From: Spodoptera frugiperda
Taxonomy: Eukaryota; Arthropoda; Insecta; Lepidoptera; Noctuidae
DNA length: 64,000 nt
Reading direction: 5' to 3'
Assembly (NCBI RefSeq): GCF_023101765.2
Contig: NC_064238.1
Span: 866,001 to 930,000 of the forward strand
The stretch's first letter is position 1; every line of letters starts with the position of its first letter. Positions 1 through 13,000 of the stretch are shown here, piece by piece. The notes beneath the pieces were generated by a model. That model searched no databases. It was not told where the DNA came from and saw nothing but the letters and a program-made list of their open reading frames with translations. Made by a program: the position numbers and the translations under genes.

Positions 1-1890
1 TTAAGATAAAACTGACGACAAAAGCCGCTGGGTTGCTCACAGTGCTCCCTTTGTTAGATCGCGGTGGTAATTAACGGCAAGGTCTAGCTGCCCGCATGGC
101 CGAGCGCCGAGCAGCGCGGATTCCACCTACGGACCGACTCATTTGTAACTCGCCCAATTAAATTTGTCCTCTTTTTAAACTTTTGCATTATTTCGTACCG
201 AAATACTTTCGAGTAAATACAAATAAATTAAGGTGTGTTTGCAGTAAATGTGTTTAAATGTAGGTTGGTGGAAGTTCGCGAGTGCGATCATTAATTTTAT
301 TTCGTTCGTTTGTTTGGGAAAGCTCTGGATGGACTTGTTTTATCTATTGGTATAACTGCTTCAGGTTTAAGGTGACTGAACTAGACTAAATTAAATATGC
401 AGAAAGTCGTGCTTGAGATATTGAACTTGGTCTCAGTAATGTTTTATGTAGATTCATTATTCTCAAAGAACAGAATGAAATTAACAGAAAACCACGTAGA
501 AGTTTATCTAGAGTTTACTAATATGACTCTAAAGTCGTTATTCACACAATCTAGATTAAAGAATTCCTGAAAATCAACGAATACAAAAATTAACTTAAAA
601 ATATCAAGGAGAGAGATGCTCCTATACCAATTAACTTTACATTCCCAACAAGATACACATAATACTAGGCGAAGCAAGTACTATGCAGCTTCGACTACAC
701 CCCTATTGGGTGACGGTGTAAACTAACTTATGTTTGAATGTAAACAGAAATTTACGCTGTACCGCTGAAGAATGGCCTCATTTAGGACATTTACGTCCAC
801 AACGATGAGAAATAACTATACAACACGAATGTAGCTAAACCTAAATAATAGAAACAGTTAGTGGGACAATAAGCCGCACAGTAATCACAGTAGTGATCTC
901 TTACAGCATGAATAATATGAAGCAATTATATCATATCACGTAGAAAACAAACGACCTAACTCAACTTAAATGGACTATGCAATTTAAACCTTAAACTTAG
1001 TTCACACTAGGTGTCAAATCCTATAGCACGTTTAGTGTCTTATGTCGATGTTATTGCTATGCATCTTAAGCTGTTGGCACTTTGAATTGCAAAGTAAAGT
1101 AAGAGCTTCTTTCTCTTGCTCTTTTTTTGTAAATTTCGAGGTTTACACCTACTGGGTCTTCTTATTAGATGCAAGATAAAGATTCGCTGCTTATTCGCTA
1201 TCCGTTTTTCAAGTTACCTATTTTTGGGATTGAGTTCAAACGAGCATTTGGGTCGTCTAAGAAAAATTGGTCACCCTTTTGTAGACCGAGACCAAATGAT
1301 AAATGACCTTAAAACTATTTCTTTACCACTCAAGATCAAGAGGGTTATCAATTCAACAGTCATGTGGTAGTGTGATAATTTAATATAAGAATAAACGTTA
1401 ATTTTTCTAACATAACGTTAAGCATAAACAGTTTCAAGTGTGGCAGTGTGAGCGAAACTTTAGCACAAAATGTTGCATTATACTGGAAACAATGTGGGTC
1501 CCGGACAAAAAGATACCCACTAGAGTTAATGTGTGGCCATACAACGGTGCTTAAACTGCGAGCCGAATTGTGATGCCGACCGACATTCCCAGAGCTGTCC
1601 CAGGTACCCAGGAAGATATTTAAGTGGTTTAATGTGAATGGCTCTTTAATATAGATTTGACTACCTCGTTGGCCTTCAGGTTTATGTCTTGGGTTAAAGT
1701 GTAGTTATAAAGGAATTAAAATATGTTTTATTGTTCTAAGATCGTAGTTACTGAGGAATAGATCGAGTTGTTGAAAGTATAAATTAAAGAGATTACAACA
1801 CAACCCAAACTGGTTCTGTTTGAGTGTTTGAAATGTGTAAACAATACTTATACAGAAACACCAAGAAAAACAGATTTTTAACACAAGCAG
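1..1890. other. AT-rich stretch without recognised gene
   Basis: No open frame longer than about 84 codons occurs and none resembles a protein I know. Positions 90-150 are locally GC-rich and CpG-rich. This could be the edge of an exon, promoter or conserved element outside the window, but no start codon context, TATA box or splice pair decides it. No repeat family was recognised here. Confidence 0.5.
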
Positions 1891-1999
1891 CGCCTGTTTT
1901 ACCATCTCCATATAAGTGCCCAATAAACTTATGTGACAGATTGTATACAAATTACGTTTTTAATTCAAAGTTATCTGATACATAACGATCCATCCAGAA
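1891..1999. repeat. Dispersed repeat family R1, copy 1
   Basis: About 105 bp that matches, with few changes, the segment at 23569-23673. Both copies begin with CGCCTGTTT and share TTAATTCAAAGTT and a final ATCCAGA. The two copies lie in the same orientation about 21.7 kb apart. The class is not identifiable: no poly-A, no terminal inverted repeat and no coding potential are visible. Confidence 0.6.
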
Positions 2000-2204
2000 T
2001 AATCTTAAAAGATTTAGTAAAATAAATATACTTACAATTGAAAATTATTAAAACATTTCATTCAATCACTAATTTTATTGCCAATCATCAAGCTCACTTC
2101 TAAACTACGTGCTACTAATAAAAGGCCAATAACTCGTAATTACGAAAGAAGCACTCATAATAAGTTTTCAAATGAAATCCAGTGCTCAGTGCTAATTTAA
2201 TTAA

Positions 2205-2322
2205 AAGATGTGTGGCTTGAAAAGTCACAGGTCTTGCAATTTTGTATTCAGTCGACGCTCCTCTAAGAGATTGGCCGCCAGACCTCAGCAGATAAGAATA
2301 AAAATAAGAATCAACGGGGTGG
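2205..2322 (+). mobile_element. Possible retroelement 3' tail with AATAAG repeats
   Basis: The segment ends in a GATAAGAATAAAAATAAGAATC simple tail preceded by a CpG-containing body. That layout is common for LINE and SINE 3' ends in Lepidoptera. I recall a similar dispersed family but there is no second copy in this window to confirm it. Low confidence. Confidence 0.25.
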
Positions 2323-2329
2323 ATTTATC

Positions 2330-3230
2330 TTTTGAAGAATAAAACCTTATGGTAAATAGAAATAGAGCTGTAATTCTTTTATATATTTATGTTTATAGTT
2401 AGGAAATCTTGATATTTTTCACTGTGTTAAAGTTTGTTACTAAAATCCGATTAATAAAAAAAAACTTCATGTTATTTATTAAAATTATGAAAATCGTGTC
2501 ACATAATTATCATCTCCCGTTCTTTCTGCCGAAGAGGTAAGCATAGATGCATTTAATAATGCAGTGCAAGTATTTTATATATGTAGTTAGTATTATGTCC
2601 CATATAATTAAGGGTGACCCTATGACTATTTGAGATAAGAACATCAGCAATGGATCAGCTAAACATGATTTTTTGAATTAATCTTTGAAACCATATAATT
2701 AATATGTTAAGAAAAGATTCCTGTCTTGAGAGAGAGGATTTCGTCAGAAAATCAGATAGGTCTAAATATTACAAAAAAAAAACTGCTGCATACCATACCA
2801 CTCTTTAAAATTAAGAACTGTCATCTACTTCCAAAATGACGACGGCGCGCTGTCATCGCTATTTTTTATTTTAATTGTGTACCATAAACAAAAGTCCTCA
2901 CATTTTTTCTGTAAATGTGGTCGTTATGGTATTTGTTTGTTGGAGGGTGTGAAGTGAATTACAAGGGGAGTGGCGACCTCTGGCTCTAAATCCGTGAACC
3001 AAACATACTTGTACATATAAGCTATTATTATAACCGCCAAGTCCAATAAAAATGATGTAACCAACAATTGTATAGTGAATCTGATCGAAAAAGAGTAACC
3101 GTTTCTTGCTCGTTCATCTCCATAGGAATCTACACATTGGAACGAGAAAATAGTTTCACTAGAAGATTGACCGATAGACAGACGTTATTAAAAGAAAAAA
3201 AAAAAAAAAAACATTTAAAAATATAAAAAG
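2330..3230. other. AT-rich single-copy stretch
   Basis: No gene or repeat family recognised. The segment contains short A and T runs, and a run of about 18 A at 3194-3211 lies just before the LINE tail. A small CpG-rich patch sits near 2837-2855. Confidence 0.5.
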
Positions 3231-3418
3231 CAGTAGCCCACCAGTAACGGGATAAATCCAAGCTACCGGTGGTCAGGGCTCAAGAGAGAGGAATTTCCGG
3301 ACAATACGCGCCGTGTCCAGAAGTACTGCCTTCTGCATCAGGCTCTTGACAATTGTGTGTTAAGTGCCTTCCCGGTCTATTTGAAATAAGTATTTTAGAC
3401 TTTGACTTTTACTTTTAA
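3231..3418 (+). mobile_element. Non-LTR retrotransposon 3' end (5'-truncated)
   Basis: A comparatively GC-rich 190-bp block in AT-rich surroundings finishes with ATTTTAGACTTTGACTTTTA. That ending matches the ACTTTG-type simple tails that close many lepidopteran LINEs of the Jockey/CR1 groups. No reverse transcriptase or endonuclease coding remains, so this is the dead 3' end of a truncated insertion. The assignment rests on recalled family 3' sequence; the exact clade is not secure. It could also be a SINE sharing a LINE tail. Confidence 0.5.
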
Positions 3419-3925
3419 TGTTCAAGTTAGCATTCAATAATAACCTCTTATTTAAATAATATCACAATTTCAAAATGTTATTACTATTTGTCAAAAGTTT
3501 AAAATTAAAATTTTATAAAAATACCTACATTTTTTACGTTTCTTCATCTCTTATTCCCCGTTTTACATAAAATATCAATCTACTTGGTTCATTGAAGAGA
3601 GTAATGTAATCCAAATAGCAATTAAAATATTTTATTGAACACTTTTTTTTAATAAATTTTTTTCTGAAGAGCCCGCGGTTAAGTATCTGGCTTGTGGTTC
3701 GAGATCTCTTTAACTTCGACGATACAAACAGCTCAAGAGATCTTTCAAAATAAAAAACAGAAGTTTTATAAGTGATCTTATTGCATTTTCTTAACATAGA
3801 TGGCGCTGAGATAGTTTACCGCATACGCGTGGTAACAAATTGTAAATATTTTTTATGAAGACTATAAAGGAAAAAAAAATTATTCAAAAGTGAATGCGGA
3901 GGTTTTGATTCAATATTTTTTTTAA

Positions 3926-4031
3926 GGGGCGATAGTCATCCAATGCCTTCTCCCACCTTGGGCGAGGTGAGAGGAAGTGTCAGATTCTTACTGACTAAAA
4001 ACCACTTCGTTCCTACTCCTGCTTTTCGGTA
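3926..4031 (+). mobile_element. SINE-like family B, copy 1
   Basis: Family B is recognised by TCATCCAATG, a CTTGGGCGAGG core, TTACTGACTAAAAACCAC and a CCTACTCCTGCTTTTCG end. Other copies here are at 23346, 28490, 37694, 39922 and 41371, all on the + strand. This copy follows a T-rich run and stops at CTGCTTTTCGG, so it lacks the GAGCCGGAGCCCCGG extension seen at 41490-41502. It is non-coding. Confidence 0.7.
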
Positions 4032-4481
4032 TAGCTTGTTCAAAAAGCGTGTTTACAATTCACTATGAAACATTTTAATACAAGAAAATACTACACAAAA
4101 AAGCTCTAACCCAATCCTACCACAAAAAGAAACAACGGTGCCTAAAGAATTAAATTTATTTATATTAAAAAAAAACAAAGATCCATCTCGAAAATGTTTT
4201 TCGCTATCAAAGTAAGGTATCTCTTTGTAATCGTCGTGAATAATATTGGATTAAGAAGGCTTTGTTGCTAATCCAGTTCCTTCGTTCAAATCCCTGTTAT
4301 CCTATTGCTACTTTCGACCCAGTTATTCCATCCTAGAAGGTTAATTTAGATCTTTTGTTTAAAAAGAATACTTACGTTTGTTAAATTATGGCCGTCTGCT
4401 TTGTTATATTGGCGGCCATCTTAGGTTATGTAACATTACGATTAGTTTAGTTTTGTAGGTGAACTATTGTTGCTTTATTAT

Positions 4482-4744
4482 GCCAGCCATACTTCGGCAC
4501 GAATGGTCCGGCTCGATCGGAGTGATACCACGGCCTCACAGAATACCGACGTGAAAAATCGCTTGCGTTGTGTTTCAGAGGCTACCGGAGAACCCATTAC
4601 ATACCTTCCCCATCTTCCAAATCCCCCAAATACCCAACCCCCAGAAGTATTTCAACTCTAGTATTTCGGGTGTCCATGGGCAGCGGCAATTGCTTATCAT
4701 CAGGTGATCCGTATGCTCGTTTACCGGCTTATACCATAAAAAAC
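4482..4744 (+). mobile_element. SINE-like family A, copy 1
   Basis: A full-length or nearly full-length member of the commonest family in the window. Diagnostic blocks in order are CTTCGGCACGAATGG, GGAGTGATACCACGGCCTC, CTTGCGTTGTGTTTC, a C-rich middle, GGTGTCCATGGGCAGCGGC, TCATCAGGTGATCCG and an ATACCATAAAAAA end. It resembles short retroposons described from noctuids such as Helicoverpa (recalled, not searched). The short open frames crossing it are accidental. Homologous copies at 18142, 19918, 32341, 42670, 53313, 57949 and 61096 support the assignment. Confidence 0.8.
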
Positions 4745-7099
4745 TGCATGTAACTAGGGTGCAAATATACAAGCATATACAGATGATCTACACCTTTCAT
4801 ATATCGTAGTCTCCACGGTCATTGAACTAAACCTAAAGCCATCGTGTACAGTAAACTTACTTTTATTGACATTGTTCGAATATTTTTGTCAAAAAACGTC
4901 CCACATTTTATTATAAAATGAAATTGTGATCCTAAAACAAAAAAAAACCAACCCACTAACCGACCTAACACGTACATAACAACAATTCGCTGAACATATT
5001 CACAAAATAGCTCCTAGCTTTACGTGGACCTCGTAACCACATCGTAACCTAGTAGATTTTCGTAAAATCCTTTCTTAGAGCCGTGCCTACACCCTGTAAG
5101 GAACTCGCCTGAATTTCCAGCTTGTAGACTGTATACTTCCTGAAATATTGTAACTTTGTGCCGTGAGGCTTGTAAGAACATGCTGTATATAACGGCTTTT
5201 CTAGTTTCTGTAGAGTTATCAGGCATAGAAGTTACGTTTTATGGTTCTTTTTTCTTTTAAGATAAGTTAATGGTAACATTACATACCTCATGTACATCAA
5301 TTTCTTGCTAATTTTAATAAGGCTAATTGTGAGATAAGGCTTCATTACAGAATTCGTAATATTACCTAGAATTTTCAAATTAAAAGCATTAAGTAGGTGT
5401 GTTCTGAGAATCGTTCGAAGCACACCGCATGAGACCTTTTGCTCGGTAGTTGTACTGTGGTCCTACAATCAATTATATAGGAATAAACAGGTGTAATCCT
5501 AGTGAAATTACGCCTATTATTCCATGAAGTAGTAGATAAAGGTAAACACAGTTTGCACTAGTTACATAGTCAGTTTTAGTAGAAATCAACCCACACAACT
5601 TTCCCTCAACCCTCGTTCAAGAACCTAAATCAAATGAAACGGCACAATACATGCAAACACTACATAATTATACATAAATATATACACACAACAATACAAC
5701 CAAAACAAAAAGACGAACGACACTGCGACACTGTCAATTAACTACCCACAGCACACATCAACACACAACCCAACTCATTTAATTCAAATCTATGTACATA
5801 GACATAAAGTCTGTTATTGCCCGAACAATCTGCGTACATGCCTATAAAGACGTTCGCACACTCGCTACTCGTAGAGGGATTTTGTATTAAAACATTATGA
5901 CAAAATTATAGCGCACACTTGGGAAAGGCGAGAGCTTAAAATGTTTGGGACGTGACATTTTAGTTCTATACCGTACTAACGACGAGTATTTGACTCAACT
6001 TAAACGACTGACTTAAGTTACACAACGTACGAGTACGTAGTGAGCTTCAAAATTATTTTACGTCGAAAGAGTTGGTGTAAGGGCCCTAGTATTTTTCTGT
6101 CAGTTCGACTCGGATCGACATGTTTATAGGAAGGTGCTGGGTAAACTGTATGGTAATTCGCGTTTATACTTAAGTGGAGTAACATTTTAAACGTACTGAA
6201 TTAGTTCTAGACTGATTTGGTGGTCGTGAGGTGGGAAAAGTGAAGAGCATGAGAGGTTTTAAGGGTCAAACATACCTAAATGGTTTCTGAATAATTAAAC
6301 TTTTAAGTACATGTGCATTACTGTGCGTACGGTGATGGACTTTGCTTGCTTTTGTGATACAAATTAATTAGACACAAATTGTCGTATCGTATCGTCACGC
6401 TTTTTTACGCCAATGTAGGTAGGATGTATGTAAATTAATGGGTCACTATTTACCGAACTTCATTTTCATCGCACACCGTCAGCTACAACACAATACTATT
6501 AAGTAGCTTTTCACCGAACCGAACATTAAGCACAGTTTACGTAGTAAAACTATAATAAATTAATATTTTTACAGTAGCTTTATTAAACAAAGGCCTTTGT
6601 TTTAACAAATTCAGATTACATAAAATATGCAAAACCACATTCAAAAATCAAAGCGTTATTTTTCTATTTTCTCAAGATAAAAGCATTAAGAAGATTAACA
6701 GATTTAAACTACGTTTAGAGCATTAATTTAAAAACACACTGGTACAAACAAAACGTTTCTTAATCCAGACATAATCCAATTATTTAGACCTTTTGTTGGA
6801 GTTACGTATTTGTTCTGCCTACCCTTCAGTTCTAAGAAGGTCGCAGCTCGTTTACCAGACCAAATAAATTGGTATTGTGAGTGAATAGTTAATGTATTGC
6901 AGTCAAACGTTAAAGGATGCTTAAGTTGTTTTTAGCTTAACTGATAAATACTTCTTTACTTCTTTGTACCTATGGAAAATATATATTCGTTCGTCAGCTA
7001 GTCTAGCAGACATTAATTGTATCAAATATAAGATCTATAGACGACTTTATAGTCAACTTAATCAATTAGTTACAGTTTTGTAGTTAATAATACTTATTA
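4745..7099. other. AT-rich single-copy stretch
   Basis: No open frame above about 68 codons and no recognised repeat. The short frames on the minus strand near 5020-5423 have no recognisable protein character. Confidence 0.5.
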
Positions 7100-8386
7100 T
7101 ACCGTAAAACATGGCAACTTTACCATATTTTGGAACAAAAATCGAAATATATTTTTAACCATAAGACGCATAGAAACCAAAACTATATATTTAGAATTGT
7201 AGTCTATCTGGATCACTTTACTGTAATCGTCATTATATACAAACGCTTACTTTAGCCGTAGTAAAGAAAAAACAACATGGGTAAAGATACCAAATTTTTG
7301 GCAACTTTACCTACGCGCCGTATTCATCGTGTATTGCATATTAAAGAGTTGTTGAGGTACAGAGGGCTTCATCTAGGATCTCTTCGTATTATAATGCAAA
7401 CAATATGAGGAAATCTATAAAGATAACGGCTACACAGACAGTAGGTATAGTTGCCACGGGTTTCATCGTAATTTACATACAAATAATTTGTTACGCTCGG
7501 GGTTGTCAAAAAATGAGATTTTTTTTTATGACATGTATATTTAAAAAAAAATTATAAACCTTAAACCTAAAGTAAAAAAAGCATAAATATCTGACAAAAA
7601 TATTGTTCCCTTTTAAACTAAATTAAGTTCTAAAATTTTAAGTATTTATGTTCAAAATTGTAAAAAAAGGCTACAAAATAATGTTTAATCTTTTGACTTT
7701 TTAATTTTTTGACTTCACTATCTCCATAGCTAATTTTAACATTACTTTCGTATACTTTTTATATTGTCTAGCTCCTAGTTTTCTGCGGTTTTGTTTCATG
7801 TGAGCCATTTTGGCTCTAAAACAAAAGGTATTATTAAATACATTATAACTTATCATCCAGGATATTCACTATTATGCTGGGAAATTTAGGTATTCGAAAA
7901 TGGTTACATACACACAAACAAGGAAAAAAACATTTATTGCCAACCCTAACTGTAGGTAAAGTTGCCACAAAGCAGGCCGTGGCAACTTTACCTAACCTGT
8001 GTCAACATTACCGAAGCGATTATTTATCAATAAATTAAAGAAAAAGCAATTGCTGACATTACAACAGTAATCCCAACTATATTATACATACAAGATCAAA
8101 ATTTCACTCACCTGTGACAAATAATTTAGGCTCTGTGAGCACAATTTAGGAACTACTAACTTTTAGCACATTTTCATGCACTACACTGTAACGGCCATTA
8201 CTGGCATAATAGCAGTCTTACGTCTACGCAAAATATAGTAAATATTTCCTTTTAAAGTCTAAAAAATACTACCATTACAAAACAGAATTCTAGTGGGTAG
8301 ATTTTTAGATAAATGAGTTTATACCGAATACCTATAATATGGTAAAGTTGCCAAGGGTCTGGTAAAGTTGCCATAGTTTACCGGTA
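7100..8386. mobile_element. Putative 1.3-kb DNA element with GGTAAAGTTGCCA arrays
   Basis: Both ends carry an imperfect inverted repeat of about 27 bp: the left begins TACCGTAAAACATGGCAAC and the right, read in reverse, begins TACCGGTAAACTATGGCAAC. Inside, the 13-mer GGTAAAGTTGCCA or its complement occurs exactly at 7112-7124, 7299-7311, 7955-7967, 7980-7992, 8341-8353 and 8361-8373. Degenerate copies lie at 7280-7292, 7444-7456 and 8000-8012. Several copies form facing pairs that would fold back. There is no coding potential, so it would be non-autonomous. Target-site duplication could not be resolved. Alternatively it is a cluster of protein-binding sites in host DNA; the end symmetry favours a transposon. 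Confidence 0.55.
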
Positions 8387-9593
8387 CCTAAAGCTGTTTT
8401 ATGCTATACTAACCACTAATTTTATTATACGTATAAAGTACTTAATGATAAAACCTATATACAATATATAATCTTATTACGTTACATACATTACATTGGT
8501 CTTACTGGATTAGTACATATTATATTATGTTATATGTAGCAGGTATTACGAAGTAGATTTTCTAGGAAGTTCAGAATGATGTGAAATACATCAAAAATAT
8601 GTGACAAAAACACTATCCATCCATTATTAACAACAAACACAAACGCGTAAAGTATTCGAGAACATTCTAACAGATCATCAAACACGTGACCTAACAGTTT
8701 AAAACATTCCCGACACCATCCGACGAGATAACAAGGAATTCTGACATTTCACTTGTTAGCAGAATGTCCTTTGTAGTTCCATTCCACTTCGGCCGTCATT
8801 CGAGAGCCGGATCCCAAGCATCTGCCCAGCTTTTAATTTTCTGAATGTCTGTAAAATAAACTGCCTCCCCCAAGGGATATGAAAGTAAATGAAACACTGA
8901 TGGCTCCTTAAATATGCCGAGTTTAGCGTTGATCGTTAATTTCCTTGGAGATTCTTGAGTACTAAACGGCGTCAGGGAATTAATACGGAAAAGTTTGCAT
9001 TTCTACTTATCTTTGAAGAATTGTTTATCGGTATTTATCTAGCGAAGTGCTAAGCTCTAGTGTGCTCGCAATTCGTAAGTCTCAGTCGTAACTCCGACGA
9101 AATTATTCATCTAATTAAAAGTCTCGTAAAGTTACCGAACGTAGCGTTTATAACGTAATTACGTGTCTTCGTTAATGGGATGTGCTCGGAGTCTAGTGGC
9201 CACAAATTGTCGCTTCCTTAAACTTCACTTAGCACCACTTTCTTTATAAACGCGTCGAGCCAAAAGATTGTTGTCCCTTGTAAGCACACGAGCACCTTCG
9301 TATAGTTTTGTCAACTATCCGAAAATCCGAAATGATGACAGGAACGGCTCTTAAGTCTTAAAACTTTGCTATTTTCCCCACGAAAGGGTTCCGGTCTCCC
9401 GAGGTTTTGTTCCGCTGAAGCTAAAAGATTCAAGAGTTGTGAGTCCCCAATCAAGAAGTTTTCTGAGCAGGGCGTCGTCATACCACAGATTTTATGTTAT
9501 GTTTACGTAACTTACTTAGTCCATGGTAAGTTTCACTTGTTGAGTTGCCTGGGCAAGTATTTATTATTCCAAATTGGAGCAATGTCAGATTGC
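8387..9593. other. Single-copy stretch, no gene recognised
   Basis: Moderately AT-rich with a few CpG-containing patches near 8780-8830 and 9360-9480. No frame resembles a protein and no repeat family was recognised. Confidence 0.5.
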
Positions 9594-9720
9594 GTACTGA
9601 GCGAATTGCCGATATATTAAAGAAGGGCCAAATTAAAAGTGCCCTCAACCGATGAGCATGCATAAACAGACTGATGACTGTTGATGAAGCAATTAGCGTC
9701 CCATTATCTCTGCCTACCAG
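9594..9720 (+). mobile_element. RTE-like LINE C-terminal remnant, copy 1
   Basis: The segment shares ATATTAAAGAAGGGCCAAAT, CCGATGAGCATGCAT and GACTGATGACTGTTGATGAA with 27692-27880 (opposite strand) and partly with 46436-46486. One frame reads RLMTVDEA, a run I associate with the last residues of lepidopteran LINE open reading frames. The frame is interrupted upstream, and a deletion follows GATGAAGC relative to the 27.7-kb copy, so it is a dead fragment. A 28-bp tandem repeat begins at its right edge. Confidence 0.55.
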
Positions 9721-9722
9721 TC

Positions 9723-9806
9723 TCCTCACAAATTAAATGAGAAAAAATACTCCTCACAAATTAAATGAGAAAAAATACTCCTCACAAATTAAATGAGAAA
9801 AAATAC
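9723..9806. repeat. 28-bp tandem repeat, three identical units
   Basis: The unit starts TCCTCACAAATTAAATGAGA and is 28 bp long. It begins at 9723, 9751 and 9779 with no differences visible between units. Perfect identity implies recent expansion. It abuts the LINE remnant on the left. Confidence 0.9.
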
Positions 9807-10037
9807 TTACATACTTACGTATGTATACAATTTTTTATTTAAAATAAAATGTTAGCTGATTTTAAATTAATATCTACAATATTTTAATCGTCTGATAATT
9901 GACATTACTGTGATGAATGAATGAAGGAATTTTACCGTTAATATAAGTAAGGATAAGTCTGAGGTGTAACTGCAGTGTATCCATTTGCTTTGCAAATCGA
10001 TTTAAGATTTTTATTTCCAACTTGAACCTTACCTTTC

Positions 10038-10095
10038 AGACAAATAGCATTTAAAGCGTAAAATCATTTGATTAGCTTTTAAATGCCATTTGTCT
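10038..10095. repeat. Inverted repeat, arms about 20 bp
   Basis: Left arm 10038-10057 (AGACAAATAGCATTTAAAGC) pairs with right arm 10075-10095 (one substitution and one extra base), leaving a 17-bp loop. The right-arm core TAAATGCCATTTGTCTA recurs at 54685-54701. This suggests a dispersed foldback element rather than a unique hairpin. Confidence 0.6.
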
Positions 10096-10099
10096 AAGG

Positions 10100-13000
10100 C
10101 TATTGAAACATTAGTGACTATTTTCACCCCTAAATCATATCTTAACTAAAAGTTACTCAGCGTCACGTAGCATCTAAACTAACCCCTTACTTGTACTGTT
10201 GGTGAGAACCAATGTCGCTAAGTGTCACTTACTTGGGTGTACCAAATTTCAGGGGTTTCATAAAAAGGAAAGTTTCTTGAACTTCCTTCACTTTTTGAAT
10301 AGGTATATTAATTACCATTTAATATGGCGCTCGCTGCCATCCCTAACTTGCGTCGGTCCTTCCAAAGAATCATCTAATATAGTGTCGGGACGGTGGGACG
10401 CGATAGTACATTGTGTGGCGATTACGTCACGCTCTTTAGGGACAAGCTCGTTACTGCAAATTGTTACATCTTACTTTAGTGCTGTAAGCATTATTAGTGT
10501 TTACTATTTATACGTGTCTTAAGGAACTTGGATAATTTTTCCTTTTCGCCCTGATTTTTTGCCTGAATTGTTTCATAGTATTTTTCCTAGTATAGTAAGT
10601 CTTTGTTAATTAGCTTTGGTTATTTTTTTTATTAAAACTATGTCTTGATAAACTTGAAATATGTGTGTTAATTTTGGTTGGCAATTAATTAAAACAGAAA
10701 CATTTTTATTGCGCTTTGCAAAAGCAAACCGCGGAAGATTTAATGCCATTATACTTACAAGTATAACGAGCAGTTTACATTAACATTAGAATGAAAACCT
10801 CTTAAAAATATATCACAAAAAACCTACTAAACGCAAGACCCAGAACCGAAACAAGTGAGCTTCCCAAAAAATTCGACTTTCCCTCCTTTCCTTCAAATAT
10901 CCGGGTCAGCCATTGTTCCTTTGTCACGGTGCCGGACAGTCTTCAGACAAAGTTATGTTTGCATTCTGTGCACGCCGTCCTGCAGCGACGTAACGAGCAA
11001 ACTCCACTATTCCAGCTGCACCACTTAATTGTAAAGAAACACAAAAGATATCTGACGTTCGCTACGGTGGAATTCTCTACTGTTTTTCGTTTGTTGCTCT
11101 CTTGGACCTGGTGAGGTATTGACTAGGAATGAGTAATCTTTTTGATGGATTCGCGCCTTAGTCTTTATTAAAAGTTGCAGTTTGTGGCTTTAAATAATAG
11201 CCCGCTGTAGCCTGTACGAGTACAAGGGTTCTTACGTTGATTAATAGTTTCGAGACTGGATTGGATGAATTGTCCAAGTAAAAATGTGAAATTTTATTAT
11301 TTATGGACGTTGTTTCGGAGTTAGTTTTACATTTTGAAGTGGGTGTACATTACACAAATTGTATAGAAATGCCTTTATTTATAGAAAATCTATAAAATAT
11401 TTCCTATACCATGTTTGCAGTTTCCATTACATTGGTGTTTTTAGACATATATTAGGTATATAATGAGTTTGAGCCAATTACTAAAGACTGCTGCCAATTG
11501 CCAATCCCAATATAGTATTATCTTACGACTTATTGCTAAATAGGTACTATTTTATTCAGTTTCTAAGTAAAGACGGTGGTTGTGACTCAAACAGACAAGA
11601 TAATGATTCAGAATATACCAAATACAATGGCAGTATTACCATTTCAATCGACAGCTATTGTTGTATATTGGAATATTATTACTATCAATAACTTCAAATG
11701 GTCATACAGGTCATTGCAGTCTTTGTTATAAGGTTGTTGCAAAATTAGTATTTGCGAATACAAACTCTATTCACACGCAACTAAAACTTTAAATTCTATT
11801 ACAAATGCATCGTATGTCACTACGCTCGACGCTGATTCAACTTTATTAAGGTTTGCCCAAAATACTTGAAAGATAAATCCAAGTAAAGTGAAACACGGGT
11901 TTCCAATCCGAATCCCTAGCTCCGGACTTTTGACCGAATAAAATAATTTATCAAAGCTGCCTCTGGCTTTGACAATCCGACTTTAGCTAAATCTCAGCTA
12001 AACGAAATCAGACCGTTCTATTCCTGATGCGTGCAGCCACTGTTTAAAAATAAAACTTTGATATAGCAACAACGAATAACCCATTCGTAACTCGTATTCT
12101 CTCAAGGGGCAAATTGAAAAATTCCTAAAATAAAAGCGGCTCGGAGAACTAGAAAATCCTAGACAGGGGCCAGTCCGTGGCGCGGACATTAATCTTACCG
12201 TTCCGCACACGTCCCCGTTTGCTAAGTAACGTACGAGTCGTCTCAGTTTTTCCGAAAGGGAAGATATAATATCGCATTAACAAGAGACAGATGGCAGCAT
12301 TACATAGTATACCATTTCTCGGAGGACGTTTAAGTTGTGAGACACGTAAAGTGTTGCCATTTGTTCACTTGTAACTTGTGTTTATTCTTTTTCTCTTCCG
12401 GGATCCTTTTCGGTTGGTTATGAGTAATGGAGGGTTGTAGGGCGAGTGACGTGTACGCTCGGCCCTTGACGTGAAATACGCTCACAATGCGACAGGGATT
12501 GTTGCACAGCATTGTAAGATTTCTCTTTGGAAACGTAACGCGTTCCATTAGACGTTATGTGATGTGATGTCTTAATTGTATTATTTCTTTTTGTGTGTTG
12601 AAAGAAATTGAGTGTGTATCACTGTACGCGCATTGTTGGAGCGTTTTATAAATGAACAGCGATTTCTCGCGACCCTTTGTAGTTTTGGTTTGAAACATAC
12701 AAAATGGCCGCCGTTGTGTTGTGGCTGAAAGATTGCCCCTTTTCTTACCTAATCCGTTGTTAAAAGTCACGATAACTTAGAGAGTCGTGTATATGGCAAT
12801 TGTAACAGTTCTAGTATGTAGAAGGAAATAAACTCTTTTTATAAAATATCATTACAATATGTTGTGTTTTAGATCATGTACATATTATTAATAATAATTA
12901 CTACAAAATAATCCTCGTTTAACATTATTTTATCTATTAGATTAAAATGCATATGTTTTCATTTACAATGATATACCTTACATACATGTATTGTATAGGC

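Noticed and set aside
9715..9806. CRISPR-like array at the 28-bp repeats
   Set aside because: The units are directly adjacent with no spacers and the DNA is eukaryotic; it is a simple tandem repeat.
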